Assembly: GCA_002412885.1 (NCBI GenBank)
Contig: DHVX01000042.1
Span: 1-64,000 of the forward strand
Direction: 5' to 3'
DNA length: 64,000 bases
DNA from: Bacteroidales bacterium UBA5197
GTDB lineage: Bacteria; Bacteroidota; Bacteroidia; Bacteroidales; Lentimicrobiaceae
Below are positions 52,988 through 63,079 of this stretch, in pieces (the first letter of the stretch is position 1; the number at the start of each line of letters is the position of its first letter). Under the pieces are notes generated by a model. That model was not told the origin of the DNA. It ran no database searches and was given only the letters and a program-made list of their open reading frames with translations. The position numbers and the translations under genes were made by a program.

Positions 52988-55246
52988 TTACAATTCAGGT
53001 TTGGCGCTGGTTTCAAAATCTCTGCTTGATTTCAGCAGGTTAACTGTGAAGAGAGACAAATTCTTAATTTCGGCCAGTATGTTAAGGTAGAGGATGCTGT
53101 TCCTTGTTCCGGTTTCAGAATTTTTAATCCTTTTTACCTGTTTTTTACGGGTTTCTTCCACAATGCGTTGGATATTCTGCTGGCGGTTGATGATCAAGTC
53201 GAAATCCTCATAGTTCTTTTTGCTCAACATGCTTTTTATTTCGGTAAATAGCAGCGATACCTCACCATTAAGCCTCGAAAGCTCTTCAATCTGCACAGGA
53301 ACCAGTGGTTTATGGTTGTTCTCAACATGCTCAACACTTGGAAGTGTAATGTATGAAATGCAATGATTAATCTCGCGGAGGTAGTCAATGGCCTGTACAT
53401 AAAAATGACCCGATTCAATGGAGTCTTCTCTGAGGTGAGAAAGCGTTGAGCTGATGTGATTCTTTAATCGTTTGGTGGAAGTGTTAAGTTGCTCAACCTG
53501 CGTTTTGGCATTTTTGAGCATTTTTCTGTCCTCGTCCATTAAGCCCATCAATGCTTCATTAAAGATTTCAAGGCTTTGTTCAAGTACCCGCTGAATGGTT
53601 GAGGAGCATTTTACGATAATGGTTTCAGTACTGAGTTCGTCAGGTAAAGCGTCCAATAGAGCATCGGCCTTTTTTTCGTTGGATCTGCGCATGTGGATGA
53701 TGTGTGTTCTGTAAATCAGAAATCCGGCAACGGAAATAAGGCCAATAGTTGCAACCATACCACCATAATAGAGAATAACAGCAGCAACAAGTGAAACTGT
53801 AAATGCGGCCATTGCGGTGAAAAACCATCCGCCAATTACCGAAAGAACGCCGGTAATGCGATACACAGCACTCTCGCGACCCCAAGCCTTATCGGAAAGG
53901 GATGTTCCCATGGCAACCATAAAAGTTACATAGGTAGTTGAAAGCGGCAGTTTTAATGAAGTTCCCAGCGCTATGAGCATACTTGCAACCACAAGATTAA
54001 CACTGGCTCTTAGCATATCAAATGCTGCGCCTTCGGGCATTTGTTTTTGCGTGGTTTGATCTGGCGGGCTGAAACGTTTGTCAATCCACAGACTCACATT
54101 GTCGGGCAAAAAGCGATCGAAGGTTGAAGACATATTGATGGCACCCCTGACGAGATTCCGCGAAAGTATGGATGAATTGAAACGTTCAGACCCTTCACTC
54201 TGGCGGCTGAGGTCAACGGATGTTTCAATAACCGAACGCGCTTTTTTCGATGTCCAGAGCGTAAAAGCCATGACAATTCCGGCAATCAAAAGCATCCAGG
54301 TTTCAGTTTTTACATCATCGGCAAGGCCCGTCATAAGAAATGTTGTCGGGTCAGCTCCGGGTGAAGCCAGCAGCAGCTGGTAAGCTTTTAATCCGGCAAG
54401 TGGTACTCCGATAAAGTTGACAAGGTCATTACCTGCAAAAGCCATGGCCAGCGCAAATGTTCCTGCAAGCACAATAACTTTAAGAACGTTCAGGCGGAAA
54501 AGCAGCATCAAAATCTGAAGAAGCACAGTCCATATTGCAAAACACGCCAATAGAATGGAAGTGGTGTGAGAGTTGATGAATTCAAGATTTTCAGGTGTGA
54601 TAAAGGATGCGCCTTTAGCTCCTTTGATAATCATAAAGTATGTAATTCCGGTAATGGCCAGACCTCCCCATATTGCTCCGTAATACTTAAGGTTGTAGCG
54701 TATGTTGAACGTAAAAAGTAAACGTGTAATGTACTGAACAAGCGCTCCCACACTGAAAGCGACCACCACCGACACCAGGATTCCTGTAATAATGGCCAGG
54801 GCTTTGGCGGAATTGATGTATTGACCAATGTCCTGAATGGTTTGTTCTGAACCGGAAATTTTTATTAAAGCTACAGCAACAGATGCTCCCAGCAATTCGA
54901 AAACTATAGAAACTGTGGTGGATGTCGGAAGTCCGAATGTATTAAAAGTGTCGAGCAGGATTACATCGGTAATCATAACAGCCATAAATATGATTATGAC
55001 TTCATTAAAGCTGAATTGTCCGGGAAAGAATAGCCCTTTTCGTGCAATTTCCATCAGACCGCTTGAGAATGTCGCTCCAACCAGAACACCTATACTGGCG
55101 ACAATCATAACCGTTTTGAAAGAAGCGGCTTTGGCACCAACCGCAGAATTTAAAAAATTCACAGCGTCGTTTGCAACTCCAACCATCAGGTCAGAAAAAG
55201 CCAATATAAAAAGGACTATGACAAAGATCAGATAAACACTTTCCAT
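52988..55246 (-). CDS. PiT-family inorganic phosphate transporter with PhoU-like tail
   Basis: A 752-residue inner-membrane transporter. The N-terminal half has ~11 helices with the PiT signatures: VGVANDAVNFLNSAVG, FNTFGLPTSTTVSIVFELLG and AGNDLVNFIGVPLAG, and a second repeat LPLSTTYVTFMVAMG. From about residue 530 the protein is cytoplasmic and helical (LSTETIIVKCSSTIQRVLEQ, FNEALMGLMDEDRKML), like a PhoU-type regulatory domain. Typical PitA lacks such a long tail, though Bacteroidota homologs carry it. It imports phosphate with protons or cations. The adjacent gene is a Na/Pi transporter with its own PhoU domain. Confidence 0.92.
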   Translation of the reverse strand: MESVYLIFVIVLFILAFSDLMVGVANDAVNFLNSAVGAKAASFKTVMIVASIGVLVGATFSSGLMEIARKGLFFPGQFSFNEVIIIFMAVMITDVILLDTFNTFGLPTSTTVSIVFELLGASVAVALIKISGSEQTIQDIGQYINSAKALAIITGILVSVVVAFSVGALVQYITRLLFTFNIRYNLKYYGAIWGGLAITGITYFMIIKGAKGASFITPENLEFINSHTTSILLACFAIWTVLLQILMLLFRLNVLKVIVLAGTFALAMAFAGNDLVNFIGVPLAGLKAYQLLLASPGADPTTFLMTGLADDVKTETWMLLIAGIVMAFTLWTSKKARSVIETSVDLSRQSEGSERFNSSILSRNLVRGAINMSSTFDRFLPDNVSLWIDKRFSPPDQTTQKQMPEGAAFDMLRASVNLVVASMLIALGTSLKLPLSTTYVTFMVAMGTSLSDKAWGRESAVYRITGVLSVIGGWFFTAMAAFTVSLVAAVILYYGGMVATIGLISVAGFLIYRTHIIHMRRSNEKKADALLDALPDELSTETIIVKCSSTIQRVLEQSLEIFNEALMGLMDEDRKMLKNAKTQVEQLNTSTKRLKNHISSTLSHLREDSIESGHFYVQAIDYLREINHCISYITLPSVEHVENNHKPLVPVQIEELSRLNGEVSLLFTEIKSMLSKKNYEDFDLIINRQQNIQRIVEETRKKQVKRIKNSETGTRNSILYLNILAEIKNLSLFTVNLLKSSRDFETSAKPEL

Positions 55247-55340
55247 CGAGGAATTCAGATTTGAAATGACCGCAAAATTACGGAGGCATGAACTATGTAT
55301 CGGTGTTTCAATGTTAAGTTAATGTTAAATCAAGCTACAC

Positions 55341-57038
55341 TTATTTTATATTGCTGGCAATAGCCTGATTTACATTAATCACATGATCCGCAAGTTTTTC
55401 ACACTGATTCAGCAGTTCAGCGTAAAATGAAGCATGTTTGTATTGGTATTCACCAGCCTCGAGTCTGAGTTTGTTTGATTGTATAAGTTTGTCTCTCAGC
55501 TCATTCACTTTTAATTCGTGTTCAGTGGCTTTGGCGAGGATGCCCGGCCTGTAATCACCCGCCAGATTCTCATTCATGGTATTAAGGCTTTCCTTTACCA
55601 GATTGAAGAGTTCAAACAAATCGTCTCTCATTTCCTGGGTAAACCATGCGCTGGCTTCATTTTTTCTTCTGATGGTTCTTTCCATTTGCAGACACTGGTC
55701 GGCAATGCTTTCCAGATCATCAGTAATTTTCAGCATAGCTCTTACCTTTCTTGAATTGGCTTCTGAAAGATCATTTTCGGCTATTCTGGTGATGTAATCG
55801 GTTATTTCACGATCCAGTTCATCGGCTTGTTCTTCACTTTTATAAAGCCTTTTTTGAATTTTCTCGGATTTCTGTTCTCTTTTTTCTATCAGGTATTCTG
55901 GTATCAGGTTGAACATGTAAGCTACATGCCGGCCAAAATATGAAATCTGTTCATGGGCCTGAAGGATGTCAACTTCGTTGATAGCCATAAATCTCGACTT
56001 GAAATATCTGAGCTTGAAGCTCTTCTTTTCGTTGGGTCGCAGCGGAATGATGATTTCAAGCAAATGTTTTATCGATGGAATAAACCAAACCAGAATAAGC
56101 GTGTTCAGAACATTAAAGCCTGTGTGAAAAATCGAAAGTCCGAGCGGCACGATTGCTTCGCTTTCAATAGGCGAATTGCCGGTTATGTAATCGGCTAAAT
56201 TGTAGGAAATTCCGACCAGAAACCTGAAAAACAAGAGAGCCCATATTATGCCGGTAAGATTAAACAAGGTATGACTGAAAGCAAGGCGTTTTGCCGATCG
56301 GTTGGCAACAATGGCGGCAATATTGGCTGTAACGGTAGTTCCCAGATTTTCGCCAAGTATCATTGCCGCAGCTGCATCGTAACCAATGTATCCGTTGTGA
56401 CACATCACAAAAGTAAGTGCAATGGTTGCACTGGACGATTGTATCAGCAGTGTGATGAGAAATCCTGCAGCTGCAAAAAGTAAGTAGCTGCCTGTTCCCT
56501 GGCTGCTGATGGATGTAATAAAAGCTACAATGGGCGAGTTCTCGTCGATTCCCGGCAGGGAATTTTTCATAAACTGCAGCCCCAGAAAAAGAATTGAAAA
56601 TCCGATCAGAAACTCGCCCAATGACTTGTTTCTGGCTCCCGGTAAAAAAAGGAACGGCAAGGCCAATCCCAAAACAGGCAATAGTATGGTGGTAAATTCG
56701 AACTTGAAGCCAAACAGTGTGATCAACCAGGCAGTAACGGTTGTTCCCATATTGGCTCCCATCATAATTCCAATAGCCTGAGAGAGAGAAAGTAGTCCGG
56801 CATTAACAAAACTTACCAGCATTACTGTTACTGCCGATGATGATTGAATAACACCGGTTACTACAACACCTGCAGTTATTGCTTTTAGCCTGTTGGAGGC
56901 AATGCTGGAAAATATGTTTCTCAGGCGATTGCCCGAAATCCTTTGCAGACTCTCACTCATCAGCTTCATGCCAAATAAGAAAAGCATGAGCGAACCAAGA
57001 ATCGTTAATATATTTATGATGCTGCTGAAACTGACCAT
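55341..57038 (-). CDS. Na+/phosphate cotransporter with PhoU-like domain
   Basis: A 565-residue NptA/SLC34-type transporter. Two homologous membrane repeats each carry a QSSS motif: VVTGVIQSSSAVTVMLVSF and FLITLLIQSSSATIALTFV. They are followed by GANMGTTVTAW and GENLGTTVTANIA. From about residue 340 the protein is soluble and helical, with the PhoU-like pattern (ITRIAENDLSEANSRKVRAM, DLESIADQCLQMER). It uses a Na+ gradient to move phosphate. It lies upstream of the PiT gene on the same strand (94-bp gap), and both are likely controlled together. Confidence 0.93.
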   Translation of the reverse strand: MVSFSSIINILTILGSLMLFLFGMKLMSESLQRISGNRLRNIFSSIASNRLKAITAGVVVTGVIQSSSAVTVMLVSFVNAGLLSLSQAIGIMMGANMGTTVTAWLITLFGFKFEFTTILLPVLGLALPFLFLPGARNKSLGEFLIGFSILFLGLQFMKNSLPGIDENSPIVAFITSISSQGTGSYLLFAAAGFLITLLIQSSSATIALTFVMCHNGYIGYDAAAAMILGENLGTTVTANIAAIVANRSAKRLAFSHTLFNLTGIIWALLFFRFLVGISYNLADYITGNSPIESEAIVPLGLSIFHTGFNVLNTLILVWFIPSIKHLLEIIIPLRPNEKKSFKLRYFKSRFMAINEVDILQAHEQISYFGRHVAYMFNLIPEYLIEKREQKSEKIQKRLYKSEEQADELDREITDYITRIAENDLSEANSRKVRAMLKITDDLESIADQCLQMERTIRRKNEASAWFTQEMRDDLFELFNLVKESLNTMNENLAGDYRPGILAKATEHELKVNELRDKLIQSNKLRLEAGEYQYKHASFYAELLNQCEKLADHVINVNQAIASNIK

Positions 57039-57208
57039 TGGCCGGAAGTTATTGTTAAATATCTTAATCGGAAAGTCTTACAAAGGTAAAAACTTTGTAT
57101 TTGGTTATTGTTAACCATCAAAGTTTATTTTTTGGCGGTTGATCCTGTATTTAGTCAGGATGGGAAGTTTTATGCATGAATCCGATTGCGAATCTCTACC
57201 TTTGCGCC

Positions 57209-58513
57209 ATGATAAAGAATTACTTACAAAATCTGAGTATTGAGGCACTGAATCCTATGCAGGAGCAGTCTCTGTTGCATCTGAAGCCTGGTGCATCACT
57301 TACCCTGATTGCTCCGACCGGTTCAGGAAAAACGCTTGCTTTTTTACTTCCTGTTATTGAAATGCTTGATCCCGTATTGCCGGAAGTTCAGACACTGATT
57401 CTTACTCCTTCAAGGGAACTTGCCCTGCAGATTGAAGATGTTTTCAAAAAAATGAAAACCGGGATTAAAGTAAATGTGTGTTACGGCGGACATCCTGTAA
57501 AAACCGAAGTAAATAACTTCAGAGAGCCCGCTGCAGTGGTGGTTGGCACACCGGGTCGCATGGCGGATCACATTCGCCGCAAAAATTTCGATACTTCAAA
57601 CGTAAGAACGCTGGTTCTTGATGAATTTGATAAATCGCTCGAACTGGGATTCAGCAAAGAAATGGAATACATTGCTCAAAATCTGCCCGGAATAAAAACA
57701 CGGGTACTCACATCAGCAACCACTTTAAATGAAATACCTGAATACATAGGATTCAATAATCCTGTTTTGCTCGATTATACTGAAAATACAGACCCTCAGA
57801 AGCTTGATGTTTCGGTGCTTAAGGCTGAAGGTGCTGATAAACTTGAACTGTTATTTAAACTTGTCTGCGATTTTAAAGCAGAGCCTGCCCTTATTTTCTG
57901 CAATCACCGCGATGCTGTTGAGCGTATCAGCAGCTTATTGATGATCAAAGGGATAGTTCATGGAGTTTATCATGGAGGACTGGAACAGGAAGATCGTGAA
58001 ATGTCGTTGATCCGTTTCCGAAACGGAACCCATCAAACTTTGCTCACCACCGATCTGGGATCACGGGGTCTGGATATTCCTGAAATCAAACATGTGGTTC
58101 ATTATCAGCTTCCTGCTTCAGAAACCATCTGGACTCACCGCAACGGGCGTACTGCGCGCATGCATGCATCAGGAAGAGCCTGGCTGCTGTTGGCCGAAGG
58201 AGACTATATCCCGAAATTTATCACACCTGCCCCTGAAATATCTGAAATTGAGGATTGTGCAAAGCTTCCCGAGCTTCCGCCCTGGGAAACCATTTATCTG
58301 GGAGCAGGTAAGAAGCAGAAAGTGAGTAAGGGTGATATAGCCGGTTTGCTTATCCATAAAGGTGGTTTGCTTCCGCAGGACATCGGACGGATTGATGTTG
58401 CCGATCACTTTTCGTTCGCAGCAGTAAAACGGGAACTGTGTTTAAATCTTGTTGCAACACTCAAAGGTGTTCCACTGAAGAAAAAAGTAGTTAAAATTGA
58501 TATTGCAAGGTAG
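57209..58513 (+). CDS. DEAD-box RNA helicase, DbpA-like
   Basis: The 434-residue ATP-dependent RNA helicase has the standard motifs: LNPMQEQSLL (Q motif), APTGSGKT (I), PSRELALQ (Ia), GTPGRM (Ib), LDEFDK (II, DEFD rather than DEAD), TSAT (III), TDLGSRGLDIP (V) and HRNGRTAR (VI). The C-terminal ~65 residues (KVSKGDIAGLLIHKGGLLPQ) form the DbpA RNA-binding domain that recognises hairpin 92 of 23S rRNA in E. coli. A role in 50S assembly is inferred. The ATG at 57209 is preferred; a -7 box TACCTTTG (57197-57204) is only 4 bp before it, so the mRNA is nearly leaderless. Confidence 0.92.
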   Translation: MIKNYLQNLSIEALNPMQEQSLLHLKPGASLTLIAPTGSGKTLAFLLPVIEMLDPVLPEVQTLILTPSRELALQIEDVFKKMKTGIKVNVCYGGHPVKTEVNNFREPAAVVVGTPGRMADHIRRKNFDTSNVRTLVLDEFDKSLELGFSKEMEYIAQNLPGIKTRVLTSATTLNEIPEYIGFNNPVLLDYTENTDPQKLDVSVLKAEGADKLELLFKLVCDFKAEPALIFCNHRDAVERISSLLMIKGIVHGVYHGGLEQEDREMSLIRFRNGTHQTLLTTDLGSRGLDIPEIKHVVHYQLPASETIWTHRNGRTARMHASGRAWLLLAEGDYIPKFITPAPEISEIEDCAKLPELPPWETIYLGAGKKQKVSKGDIAGLLIHKGGLLPQDIGRIDVADHFSFAAVKRELCLNLVATLKGVPLKKKVVKIDIAR

Positions 58514-58535
58514 TTTGCAATATCGTTTCCAAATA

Positions 58536-58576
58536 AAAAAGCGAGGTCGATGCCAATAGCACCGACCTCGCTTTTT
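58536..58576. terminator. Bidirectional terminator helicase / KAS III
   Basis: AAAAAGCGAGGTCG (58536-58549) and CGACCTCGCTTTTT (58563-58576) are perfect complements; the stem extends inwards past one mismatch (TGC/GCA). A and T runs on both sides serve both convergent genes. Confidence 0.95.
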
Positions 58577-58590
58577 ATATGAATTTCAGA

Positions 58591-59673
58591 TTATTCAGGC
58601 ATTTTATACACCATCGCATTTACATGCATTCCTGCGCCAACCGAAGCAAACACAAAATGATCGCCGGGGTTCAGGTGATGGTTCTCAATATCTTTACCAA
58701 TAATCAGGTTGTAAAGTATCGGAAGTGTAGCTACTGAGTTGTTGCCAAGCCATGAAATTGTCATAGGCATCGAAAACTCAGGACGTTTGGTAAAACCATA
58801 AAGCTCGTAAAGCCTTGTGACAATGGCTTCGTCCATTTTTTCGTTAGCCTGATGGATAAGTATGCGTTCTATTTTCTCAATGGGAAGGCCGCTCTTGTCA
58901 ATGGCAAGTTTGATGGCACCTGGTACAGTTTTCAGGGCATACTCATACAACTTGCGACCGTTCATTTTCAGGTAAAGATTACTTTTATCCTCAGGGTTGT
59001 TCGACCTGTCCATACGAAGCAGGAAGGCTTGTTCCAAAGTATCGGTGCGTGTGGCATGAGTTAATATGCCAACAGGTGTTTCACTTTCAACTGCACTTAA
59101 AACAACCGCACCCGCTCCGTCAGAATAGATCATGCTGTCGCGGTCGTGAGGGTCGCTGATGCGCGAAAGGGTTTCGGAACCGATAACCAGAATATGCTTT
59201 GCATCGCCTGACTTTATGTAATAATTGGCCTGAATCATAGCCTGAAGCCATCCCGGGCAACCAAACGGCAGATCGTAAGCAACAGTGAACGGATTCGCAA
59301 TGGCCAGCTTATACTTCACTCTGGAAGCAAGTGCAGGGACAAAATCAGAATGTGTTTCGCCATGCCTGACATCCCCAAAGTTATGGGCTACAATGATGTA
59401 GTCAAGTTCTTCCTTGTCTATTCCGGCATTGGCAATGGCTTTCTCTGCTGCGAAAAAGGCTATATCGGAGCAAACAAACTCATCTTCAACATACCTGCGC
59501 TCGTCTATTCCCGTAATCTGCTGAAATTTGGAAATGATCTCTTCTCTGGGACGGGTAATTGCTTGCCCATTCGACTCAAGAAATTCGGTAGTGAGAAAAG
59601 CGGAATTGGGAACCAGCTTGGTAGGTATGTAAATTCCTGAGCCAGTTATTGTTGCGTAGATTGATTTTGACAT
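58591..59673 (-). CDS. 3-oxoacyl-ACP synthase III-like enzyme
   Basis: The 360-residue thiolase-fold enzyme has the KAS III catalytic triad in context: Cys in LPFGCPGWLQ, His in ILIHQANEKMD, and Asn in SWLGNNSVATLP. The N-terminus (ATITGSGIYIPTK) is standard. It is about 40 residues longer than FabH and the neighbourhood lacks fatty acid genes, so it may be a specialised synthase (for example flexirubin, olefin or another lipid pathway) rather than the housekeeping FabH. It is the only gene of its kind in the window. The start at 59673 (MSKSIYAT) is chosen over one 27 bp upstream. Confidence 0.85.
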   Translation of the reverse strand: MSKSIYATITGSGIYIPTKLVPNSAFLTTEFLESNGQAITRPREEIISKFQQITGIDERRYVEDEFVCSDIAFFAAEKAIANAGIDKEELDYIIVAHNFGDVRHGETHSDFVPALASRVKYKLAIANPFTVAYDLPFGCPGWLQAMIQANYYIKSGDAKHILVIGSETLSRISDPHDRDSMIYSDGAGAVVLSAVESETPVGILTHATRTDTLEQAFLLRMDRSNNPEDKSNLYLKMNGRKLYEYALKTVPGAIKLAIDKSGLPIEKIERILIHQANEKMDEAIVTRLYELYGFTKRPEFSMPMTISWLGNNSVATLPILYNLIIGKDIENHHLNPGDHFVFASVGAGMHVNAMVYKMPE

Positions 59674-59942
59674 TTTCAAGTTGATTGAGATTAAAACCAA
59701 AATTTACTACTGTAACTATTTGCGAGTAAACTGCAAAAACTTAAGGAACAAGTCAAAAGTGAACCAATGAATTTTTGCGATGCAAAGATACTGCTATTAT
59801 CAAATTGTTTTAATGATTTTTACTTTTGTCAAGGTTTCTATGCCATTCTGACACTTTATTTAGTTGTGAAATATAGTGTAGTGGCCTGATAATCTGAATC
59901 TTTAAACTATGATTATTTAATGAAACTGAGCAACAAAATCTC

Positions 59943-60512
59943 TTAATCCTGCAGAGATTTCCCGATTTCCATAATGGAAATAAAATCTTTTCCAGGCTGC
60001 GAAACGGATTTATAATAGAGTTGTTTGGCAAAATCAACGAATGTATGGGTTTCGCTAAGCCGCAGGTAGGAGGGATTCAGGTCGTTTTCACCCAATCTTA
60101 TCCGGTCAAGGGCATCCGCATCTTTCAGAATGGCAACGGTGTACCAATCTGGATCGTTTGCCGGAAGTTCATTGCCGAGCGAGTGCATTGTGGTGGCTTT
60201 GCCGATAATGAACAGGTCGTTGAGACTTGCCCCGTTCTGCTGAAACAATGATTTGTAAAGCGGAAGTTTCAGATTGGCTGCATCTGTGCCATGTTGTGTG
60301 CAATATCCATCGTGTTTGCGGGCCATATCGTGAATGTAGGCAGCAAAAAATGCGTTTCTTGCTTCTGTAATTCTTCCTGTGAGCTCTCCAAGCCTCAGTA
60401 CATGTGCCATAACTCTGTATGTATGCAAAACCCCATGCAGCCGGCTTGGATGATCAAACTGGCTTTCATTGAGGTTAAATTCAGAGAAGGGTAATACAAG
60501 CTGAGTTTTCAT
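59943..60512 (-). CDS. HD-domain protein
   Basis: A 189-residue protein with a compact HD phosphohydrolase pattern: SRLHGVLHTYRVMAHVLRL supplies the first His residues, FFAAYIHDMARKHDGY is the central HD pair (HD at residues ~77-78), and VAILKDADALDRIRLG supplies the last Asp. Such proteins hydrolyse phosphoesters, often nucleotides. The substrate cannot be read from sequence. It is 39 bp downstream of the marC gene on the same strand. Confidence 0.85.
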   Translation of the reverse strand: MKTQLVLPFSEFNLNESQFDHPSRLHGVLHTYRVMAHVLRLGELTGRITEARNAFFAAYIHDMARKHDGYCTQHGTDAANLKLPLYKSLFQQNGASLNDLFIIGKATTMHSLGNELPANDPDWYTVAILKDADALDRIRLGENDLNPSYLRLSETHTFVDFAKQLYYKSVSQPGKDFISIMEIGKSLQD

Positions 60513-60551
60513 AAGTCATGGAGTTCATTTGAAGGCTAATTCATTCTTAAG

Positions 60552-61199
60552 CTAGTTGGGGACAATTCCCAGCATTGATTGCACTATCGGCCTTAGTCCC
60601 GCAAAGAAAAATTCCACAGCAATTACCATCATAATTAGTCCCATCAGTTTCATAAGGATTTTATTGCCGGTTTCGCCCAGCAGGCGGATAATTTTACCGG
60701 CTCCAAGCAGCACAATGTAGGTTATAAGCAAGGTTACCACAATTGAGAGAATCAGAATCATTTTTAGCTGAAATGAGTGGCTGTCCTCCATCAGCACAAT
60801 GGAGTTGGTGATGGCACCGGGACCGGCAATCATCGGAATTGCCAGCGGAGTAACCGAAATATCATCAACATACTTCTTCACCATATCATCATCCATCTTT
60901 ATTTTGCTGATTCTTGCATGAAGCATATCAAAACCCATGATGAAGAAGATAATACCACCCACAATCCTGAATCCATTCACTGAAATGCCAAAAAATTTAA
61001 ACAGCAACTGTCCGCCAAACGCAAACATCAGCAAAATGATGAATGCTGTAATTACAGCCTTGAGTGCTGTTCTTTTTCTTTGTTTTTCCGAAATATCGGC
61101 AGTCATGGTCATAAAAACAGGCATAACCCCAAGTGGATTTATGATCGCAAAAAAAGAAGTAAAGAAGAGCAGTGCGGTGGTGAAAAGTTCGTGACTCAT
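60552..61199 (-). CDS. MarC-family membrane protein
   Basis: The 215-residue protein has six membrane helices and the MarC/UPF0056 pattern: FFAIINPLGVMPVFMTMT, GFRIVGGIIFFIMGFDML, and AIPMIAGPGAITNSIVLM with the conserved P-x-x-x-G-P-G-A-I. The family was once linked to multidrug resistance in E. coli, but that link was withdrawn; some members export amino acids. Function here unknown. It lies upstream of the HD gene, same strand, and 55 bp after... ftcD ends upstream on the same strand with its own start at 62942. Confidence 0.9.
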   Translation of the reverse strand: MSHELFTTALLFFTSFFAIINPLGVMPVFMTMTADISEKQRKRTALKAVITAFIILLMFAFGGQLLFKFFGISVNGFRIVGGIIFFIMGFDMLHARISKIKMDDDMVKKYVDDISVTPLAIPMIAGPGAITNSIVLMEDSHSFQLKMILILSIVVTLLITYIVLLGAGKIIRLLGETGNKILMKLMGLIMMVIAVEFFFAGLRPIVQSMLGIVPN

Positions 61200-61253
61200 G
61201 GCATGAAGTTGTAAAACCTGCCGGATTTATAGACCCGGCAGGCTTATTAAGAT

Positions 61254-62942
61254 TTATATGCTGATTTTACTGTTAACGATAGCCAGAATTGCTGTTTCAG
61301 CTTCGCACGCTTTGCGTTCTATTTCAGCACCTTTGTTCAACACAGAGTTTACAAAGTCTTTGTCGTTGAGGCCTGAAGCATTGATTTTTACATTCAGAAA
61401 TGCACCCATAACTGCTGATCTTACGGCCAAAGCACCAACTCCGGCATCTGATACTGAATTTGGGTTTCCTGTTTCGGCCATTGCTTTCAGGATTTCCATG
61501 GCTGCAAATGATTTTTCCATGACTTTGAAAGGAATTTCAATGGCATATTTGGTTGCTTCCTGAATGGCAGCGGTACGTGCAGCTTTTTCAGCATCGTTTC
61601 CTTTTGGAAGTCCGAATGCATCCATTATCTTGTTGAAAGCATTGGTGTCTTCATCCACCAGGTGAATCAGTTCATCTTTTAATTTCTGACCTTTTTCTGC
61701 CCAATCGGAAAACTCTTCCCAGCGATCGTCCCATCCAGCTTTGTGCGATGAAAGGTTGGCAACCATAGTACCGAGCGAAATGCCCAGAGCGCCCATATAG
61801 GCTGAGATTGACCCTCCGCCGGGAGCCGGTGATTCTGAAGCAGTTTCATCAGCAAAGCCTGCACAGGTCATGTCCATCAGTTTTTTTGATGAATTATCGC
61901 GAAGCACATACTCAATGATTTTCTCTTCGGGATTAAAAGGTTTCAAATCATCAAGTCCGAGCGATTTAACTGCAATTTTAATCAGCTCTGCTTCCGAAAC
62001 ACCCACCGAACGGTTTTGTTTTTTCAGGAAATACTTGCCGGCATCTGTGAAAACCTTAAGCGGAGCAAGTCCCACCAGTTCAGAACCGGTAACCCTCATT
62101 CCACGGTCGTGCGCCTTTTTGCAGGATTCTTCGAATGCCACATGAACCGGAGTAATACTGATGTTGGTGAGGTTGATTGAAACCTGCGCAATTCCGTATT
62201 CTTCAATAAACCAGCCAATGGCTTTGCAGGCTTTTAATGAACCGGGAATATTGATCTGATTGCCTTTTTCATCTTTCATAATTTTTCCGGTCACCTGATT
62301 GCCTTCGCGCATGGGCCGGCCTTTTTCACGAATATCGAAAGCCACGGCATTTGCCCTGCGTGTAGAAGTCGTGTTGAGGTTGATGTTGTAAGCCACCAGA
62401 AAATCACGAGCACCTACTGCAATGGCGCCGGTTTTTGGCAGAAATTCGGCAGGTCCGAAATCGGGTTTCCATGCAGCATCGCTGAGCTTGTTGGGAAGTC
62501 CTTCGTACTCACCTGAGCGGCAGTTGGCCAGATTGCGGCGAACCGGGGTTTTTGCTGCATCTTCGTAGCAATAAACCGGAATGCCAAGTTCGGTGCCTAT
62601 GCGTTCGGCAAGTTTGTGCGCGAATTTTACAGTTTCTTCCATGCTTATGTTGGCAATGGGAACCAGCGGACAAACATCAGTTGCGCCAAAACGGGGATGA
62701 GCACCTGAATGTTTACTCATGTCAATGACTTCCATGGCTTTTTTTACCGCCCTGAAAGCAGCTTCTATTACCTGTTCGGGCTCACCGGCAATGGTAACAA
62801 CGGTACGGTTGGTTGCTGCACCCGGATCAACATCCAGCAACTGGACTCCGTCAACGGTTTTAATCTGATCAGTAATCTGCTGAATTACAGCCATGTCGCG
62901 TCCTTCGCTGAAATTGGGAACGCATTCGATAATCTGTTTCAT
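61254..62942 (-). CDS. ftcD: Bifunctional formimidoyltransferase-cyclodeaminase
   Basis: The 562-residue enzyme carries two steps of histidine breakdown: transfer of the formimino group from formimidoylglutamate to tetrahydrofolate, then cyclodeamination. N-terminal FTCD_N domain (1-~180, IECVPNFSEGRD, KHSGAHPRFGATDVCPLVP with the catalytic His), FTCD middle domain (~181-~325, ARDFLVAYNINLNT), and the helical cyclodeaminase domain (~345-560, APGGGSISAYMGALG, QEATKYAIEIPF). Human FTCD has the same fused order. It is followed by the marC gene (55 bp) and preceded by hutI, both on the same strand. Confidence 0.97.
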   Translation of the reverse strand: MKQIIECVPNFSEGRDMAVIQQITDQIKTVDGVQLLDVDPGAATNRTVVTIAGEPEQVIEAAFRAVKKAMEVIDMSKHSGAHPRFGATDVCPLVPIANISMEETVKFAHKLAERIGTELGIPVYCYEDAAKTPVRRNLANCRSGEYEGLPNKLSDAAWKPDFGPAEFLPKTGAIAVGARDFLVAYNINLNTTSTRRANAVAFDIREKGRPMREGNQVTGKIMKDEKGNQINIPGSLKACKAIGWFIEEYGIAQVSINLTNISITPVHVAFEESCKKAHDRGMRVTGSELVGLAPLKVFTDAGKYFLKKQNRSVGVSEAELIKIAVKSLGLDDLKPFNPEEKIIEYVLRDNSSKKLMDMTCAGFADETASESPAPGGGSISAYMGALGISLGTMVANLSSHKAGWDDRWEEFSDWAEKGQKLKDELIHLVDEDTNAFNKIMDAFGLPKGNDAEKAARTAAIQEATKYAIEIPFKVMEKSFAAMEILKAMAETGNPNSVSDAGVGALAVRSAVMGAFLNVKINASGLNDKDFVNSVLNKGAEIERKACEAETAILAIVNSKISI

Positions 62943-63079
62943 TATTTTTTGAGTTATTGTGTTTGTTAAACTTTTTGTTGGCCAGAGGTCAATGCATCAA
63001 AAATCAAAGAATTTGACTATTAACGACTTAAATCATTTTTTTACGTCAATTTCTAAATTCTGATCTGTTGTTTTTACAA

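Noticed and set aside
59701..59942. Small minus-strand frame (59810-60037) between the KAS III and HD genes
   Set aside because: No start signal or recognisable sequence; it overlaps the end of the HD gene and looks like chance.
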